DNA of 7,584 nt, taken from the NCBI GenBank assembly GCA_003522945.1, contig DPHR01000116.1, forward strand, positions 1 to 7,584, given 5' to 3'. Positions 3,811 to 7,584 of this stretch are shown here, in pieces. Source of the stretch: Clostridiales bacterium (lineage in GTDB: Bacteria; Bacillota; Clostridia; Oscillospirales; Oscillospiraceae). The notes under the pieces were generated by a model, which made no database searches, was not told where the DNA came from, and saw only the letters and a list, made by a program, of their open reading frames with translations. How positions within the stretch are numbered: position 1 is the stretch's first letter; each line of letters opens with the position of its first letter. The translations under genes and the position numbers were made by a program.

Positions 3811-5817
3811 TTGAACAGCCGCAAACCGCAGAAATTTGCCGAGCCCGGCCTCCGCATGTGCCTGCTCATCATGCTCATATTCGCGCTTGTAACCTTTTTT
3901 TTCGCCCGCTTCAACCGCTATATTGCCTACGGCGAGGCGGTCGTCACGGTGCTGCTCGCGATCTACGCGCTCATCCGCGCGAGAGCGCGCCAGAAGGAGC
4001 TGCAGGCGTTCGTTGAGAACGTCACCTACAACGCCGAATCCGCCACGAACAACACGCTCATCCACTTCCCGCTGCCGATGGCGGTGTTCCGTCTGAACGA
4101 CAGCGGCGTCGTCTGGGGCAACCAGCCGTTCTGGGAGATGTGCGGCCGCACGAGCCCCGCGTTCGACGCGAAGCTCGCCTCGCTCGTGCCGGAATTCAAC
4201 AGCAAGTGGCTGCTCGAGGGCAAAAACCGCATGGCGGATCTTCTCGAGGTGGACGGGAAAAAGTATCAGGTCAACGGCAACATGGTCCGCGCCGGAGAGC
4301 GCGAGGAGACCTATGAGTTCATGGGCATCACCTACTGGGTGGACGTGACCGAGTACGACGACGTAAAACAGGAATATCTCGCCACGCGCCCGGTCGTGAT
4401 GGTCATGCTCGTGGATAACTACGACGAGCTGATGAAGCCGCTCACCGACCGCCAGCGCACCGAGCTGCGCGGCCAGCTCGACATTGCCATTGAGAAATGG
4501 TGCGAGGGACGCGGCGGCATTCTCCGGCGCGTGGACCGCGACCGGTACATCTTCATTTTTGAAAAGCGGCATTTTGACGAGATCACGAAAAACCGCTTCA
4601 CGCTCGTTGAGAGCATTCATTCGATCGTCAATCTCACGGGCATCCACGCCACGGTGAGCATCGGCGTCGGACTCGACGGCGCGAGCTATGACGAGGACTA
4701 TTCCTTCGCCACGCTCGCCGAGGATATGGCGCTCTCGCGCGGCGGCGATCAGGCGGTCGTGAAAAACAAGTTCAACTTTGAATTTTTCGGCGGGCGCGGC
4801 GCGGAGGTCGAAACGCGCACAAAGGTCAAGTCCCGCGTTATGGCAAACTCTCTCTCCCGGCTCGTGCAGGACGCCTCGCAGGTGTTCATCATGGGCCACC
4901 GGTACGCCGATCTCGACGCCGTCGGCGCGGCGGTGGGCGTGCGGTGCATCGCCCGGCGCTTCCACTGCCCGGCAAAGATCGTGCTCGACATGGACAAAAA
5001 CGCCGTCGGGCCGCTGCTCACCATGCTGCACGGCGAGGAGGAATACAAAACCGCCTTTATCAGCGCGCAGGAGGCGCTGCTCGAGGCCGACAGCCGGACG
5101 CTGCTCGTCGTGGTGGACACGAACCGCCCCGAGCAGGTGGAGGACGAATCGCTGCTCACCGCGTGCAGCAACCGGCTCGCGGTCATCGATCACCACCGGC
5201 GCGCCGCGACCTATATCAAAAACGCCACGCTCACGCTCTATGAGCCGAACGCCTCATCCACGTGCGAGCTCGTCACGGAGCTCATACAGGAGCTGTGCGA
5301 GCCGACGGACATTCTCCCCTTTGAGGCGGACGCCGTGCTCTCCGGCATCGTGCTCGACACGAAAAACTTTACGATCCGCACCGGCGACCGCACGTTTGAC
5401 GCCGCGGCGTTCCTCCGCCGCAGCGGTGCGGACACCACGCGCGTGAAGAAGCTCTTCCAGAACGGCATGGAAGAGACCATGGAGCGCTACGACATTATGA
5501 AGCAGGCGCGCATTTACAAGGGCATCGCCGTGGTCGCCGCGCAGGAGACGCAGAACCGCATCGTCGCCGCGCAGGCCGCGGACGAGCTTTTGAACATCTC
5601 CGGCGTGAACGCGAGCGCCGTTTTGTACCCCACCGGCGACGGCGGCGTCGCGGTGTCGGCGCGGAGCATCGGCAATGTGAACGTGCAGGTGCTGCTCGAA
5701 ACGCTCGGCGGCGGCGGCAACCGCTCGGCGGCCGGGGCGCAGATACCGAACTGTTCGCTGCGCGACGCGGTGAACCGGCTCTTCGCCGCCATCGACGAAT
5801 ACTGCGCCACAGACTAA
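3811..5817 (+). CDS. gdpP: Cyclic-di-AMP phosphodiesterase GdpP (DHH-DHHA1, membrane-bound)
   Basis: Degrades the second messenger c-di-AMP to 5'-pApA at the cytoplasmic membrane, affecting potassium/osmotic balance and cell-wall stress tolerance. The 668-residue protein (Bacillus subtilis GdpP is about the same length) has two membrane helices (about 16-32 and 39-55), a divergent PAS region (about 65-140), a degenerate GGDEF domain (RVDRDRY at 241-246 where GGDEF would be; SIGVG at 283-287), a DHH domain and a DHHA1 domain. The DHH metal ligands are all present: H363, D367 and D369 in MGHRYADLDA; D436 in VVVDTNRP; D460-H461-H462; D516 in VLDTKNF. In DHHA1 the usual GGGGH motif reads GGGGN (N637). 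It uses a TTG start. It leads an operon with rplI 35 bp downstream. Identity is very secure. Confidence 0.95.
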   Translation: MNSRKPQKFAEPGLRMCLLIMLIFALVTFFFARFNRYIAYGEAVVTVLLAIYALIRARARQKELQAFVENVTYNAESATNNTLIHFPLPMAVFRLNDSGVVWGNQPFWEMCGRTSPAFDAKLASLVPEFNSKWLLEGKNRMADLLEVDGKKYQVNGNMVRAGEREETYEFMGITYWVDVTEYDDVKQEYLATRPVVMVMLVDNYDELMKPLTDRQRTELRGQLDIAIEKWCEGRGGILRRVDRDRYIFIFEKRHFDEITKNRFTLVESIHSIVNLTGIHATVSIGVGLDGASYDEDYSFATLAEDMALSRGGDQAVVKNKFNFEFFGGRGAEVETRTKVKSRVMANSLSRLVQDASQVFIMGHRYADLDAVGAAVGVRCIARRFHCPAKIVLDMDKNAVGPLLTMLHGEEEYKTAFISAQEALLEADSRTLLVVVDTNRPEQVEDESLLTACSNRLAVIDHHRRAATYIKNATLTLYEPNASSTCELVTELIQELCEPTDILPFEADAVLSGIVLDTKNFTIRTGDRTFDAAAFLRRSGADTTRVKKLFQNGMEETMERYDIMKQARIYKGIAVVAAQETQNRIVAAQAADELLNISGVNASAVLYPTGDGGVAVSARSIGNVNVQVLLETLGGGGNRSAAGAQIPNCSLRDAVNRLFAAIDEYCATD

Positions 5818-5836
5818 TATAAAAACTAAGAGACCG

Positions 5837-5844
5837 AAGGAGGT
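5837..5844 (+). promoter_or_regulatory. Strong ribosome binding site of rplI
   Basis: AAGGAGGT matches the anti-Shine-Dalgarno sequence closely and ends eight bases before the ATG. This suits the high expression of a ribosomal protein lying inside an operon between two weakly translated genes. No separate promoter or terminator is evident in the 35-bp gap after gdpP. Confidence 0.75.
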
Positions 5845-5852
5845 CATATTCC

Positions 5853-6299
5853 ATGAAAGTTATTTTCCAGCAGGATGTCCGCGGACAGGGCAAAAAGGGC
5901 GAGATGAAGGAAGTCTCCGAGGGCTACGGCCGCAACTACCTTCTCCCCCGCGGTCTCGCCGTAGAAGCGAATAAGGACAATCTCAACACCCTCGCGCTCA
6001 AGGAAAAGGCGCGGAAGGCGCAGGAAGCGCGCGAGCGCGCCGAGGCCGAGGAAGCCGCCGCCAAGCTCAAGGACGTTATCGTCACGGTGCGCGCCAAGGC
6101 CGGCGCGAACGGGCGTCTTTTCGGCAGCGTCACGTCGCAGGAGATCGTGGACGCGCTGCGCGAGCAGCACGGCGTCTCCATCGAGAAGAACCGCATCGTG
6201 CAGGCCGAGCCGATCAAGAGCTTCGGCAGCTTTGAAGTCAAGTGCAAGTTCGGCTACGGCATCGACGGCACCGTGCAGCTGCTCGTCATCGAAAAGTAA
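5853..6299 (+). CDS. rplI: 50S ribosomal protein L9
   Basis: Large-subunit protein that binds 23S rRNA near the base of the L1 stalk and helps keep the reading frame. The 148-residue length is typical. The N-terminal rRNA-binding domain shows the family signature: MKVIFQQDVRGQGKKGEMKEV followed by GYGRNYLLPRGLA (about 24-36). A long charged helix rich in Ala, Glu, Lys and Arg (about 42-75) links it to the C-terminal domain, which has the GRLFGSVTSQEIVDAL motif (about 87-102) and ends in VQLLVIEK. It lies between gdpP and dnaB, the common Firmicutes arrangement, and its stop is only six bases before dnaB, implying co-transcription. Confidence 0.98.
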   Translation: MKVIFQQDVRGQGKKGEMKEVSEGYGRNYLLPRGLAVEANKDNLNTLALKEKARKAQEARERAEAEEAAAKLKDVIVTVRAKAGANGRLFGSVTSQEIVDALREQHGVSIEKNRIVQAEPIKSFGSFEVKCKFGYGIDGTVQLLVIEK

Positions 6300-6305
6300 G
6301 AGCGG

Positions 6306-7584
<1,279 letters not shown>

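Noticed and set aside
2715..4016. Open frame on the + strand opposite the nucleotidyltransferase and running into gdpP (about 433 codons)
   Set aside because: It crosses a divergent promoter region and overlaps two real genes in other frames; its composition is that of an antisense shadow.
3655..5196. Very long open frame on the - strand opposite gdpP (about 513 codons)
   Set aside because: It lies entirely against a gene with an intact, motif-complete protein. Its translation is low-complexity, rich in His, Arg, Val and Ala, with no recognisable domain. Long antisense frames are expected in GC-rich DNA with G/C third positions.

Overview
The window looks like chromosomal DNA of a GC-rich Firmicute, most likely a Clostridia/Oscillospirales-type gut anaerobe. 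The evidence is a gdpP-rplI-dnaB gene order characteristic of Firmicutes, strong GGAGG-type ribosome binding sites, short sigma-A-like promoters, U-tract terminators, and coding DNA with mostly G/C third positions. I see no mobile element, CRISPR array, tRNA or rRNA. The assignment comes from gene order and sequence style, not from a database search.

Layout. 1-282 holds no gene. It has three back-to-back hairpins (2-96), then a good promoter (120-148) and a leader of about 130 nt for dut (dUTPase, 283-729, +). dut and a TetR-family repressor gene (817-1365, -) converge on one strong, probably bidirectional hairpin terminator (761-810). The repressor is divergent from an extended-SDR oxidoreductase/epimerase gene (1543-2550, +). 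Their 177-bp gap has two face-to-face promoters whose -10 boxes overlap almost completely on a palindrome, so the repressor probably controls both itself and the SDR gene. The SDR gene converges on a sugar-1-phosphate nucleotidyltransferase gene (2586-3626, -), whose last codons and stop lie inside the SDR terminator hairpin. A 184-bp divergent gap then leads to the operon gdpP (3811-5817, +; c-di-AMP phosphodiesterase, TTG start), rplI (5853-6299, +; ribosomal protein L9) and dnaB (6306 to the window edge, +; replicative helicase, about 426 codons present).

How it fits together. The right half is a housekeeping operon joining c-di-AMP turnover, ribosome assembly and DNA replication; dut fits the same nucleotide and replication theme. 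The left-centre holds a small self-contained regulator/oxidoreductase pair and a nucleotide-sugar enzyme.

The oddest items are these. (1) The nucleotidyltransferase has a C-terminal tail that looks like the two ends of a phosphohexomutase joined together, without the catalytic middle. (2) The SDR/TetR promoters overlap and should be mutually exclusive. (3) GdpP has Asn in place of the usual His of the GGGGH motif in its DHHA1 domain. (4) The left edge has a tandem hairpin cluster. I did not find a convincing new multi-gene system; most of the window is ordinary core genome.
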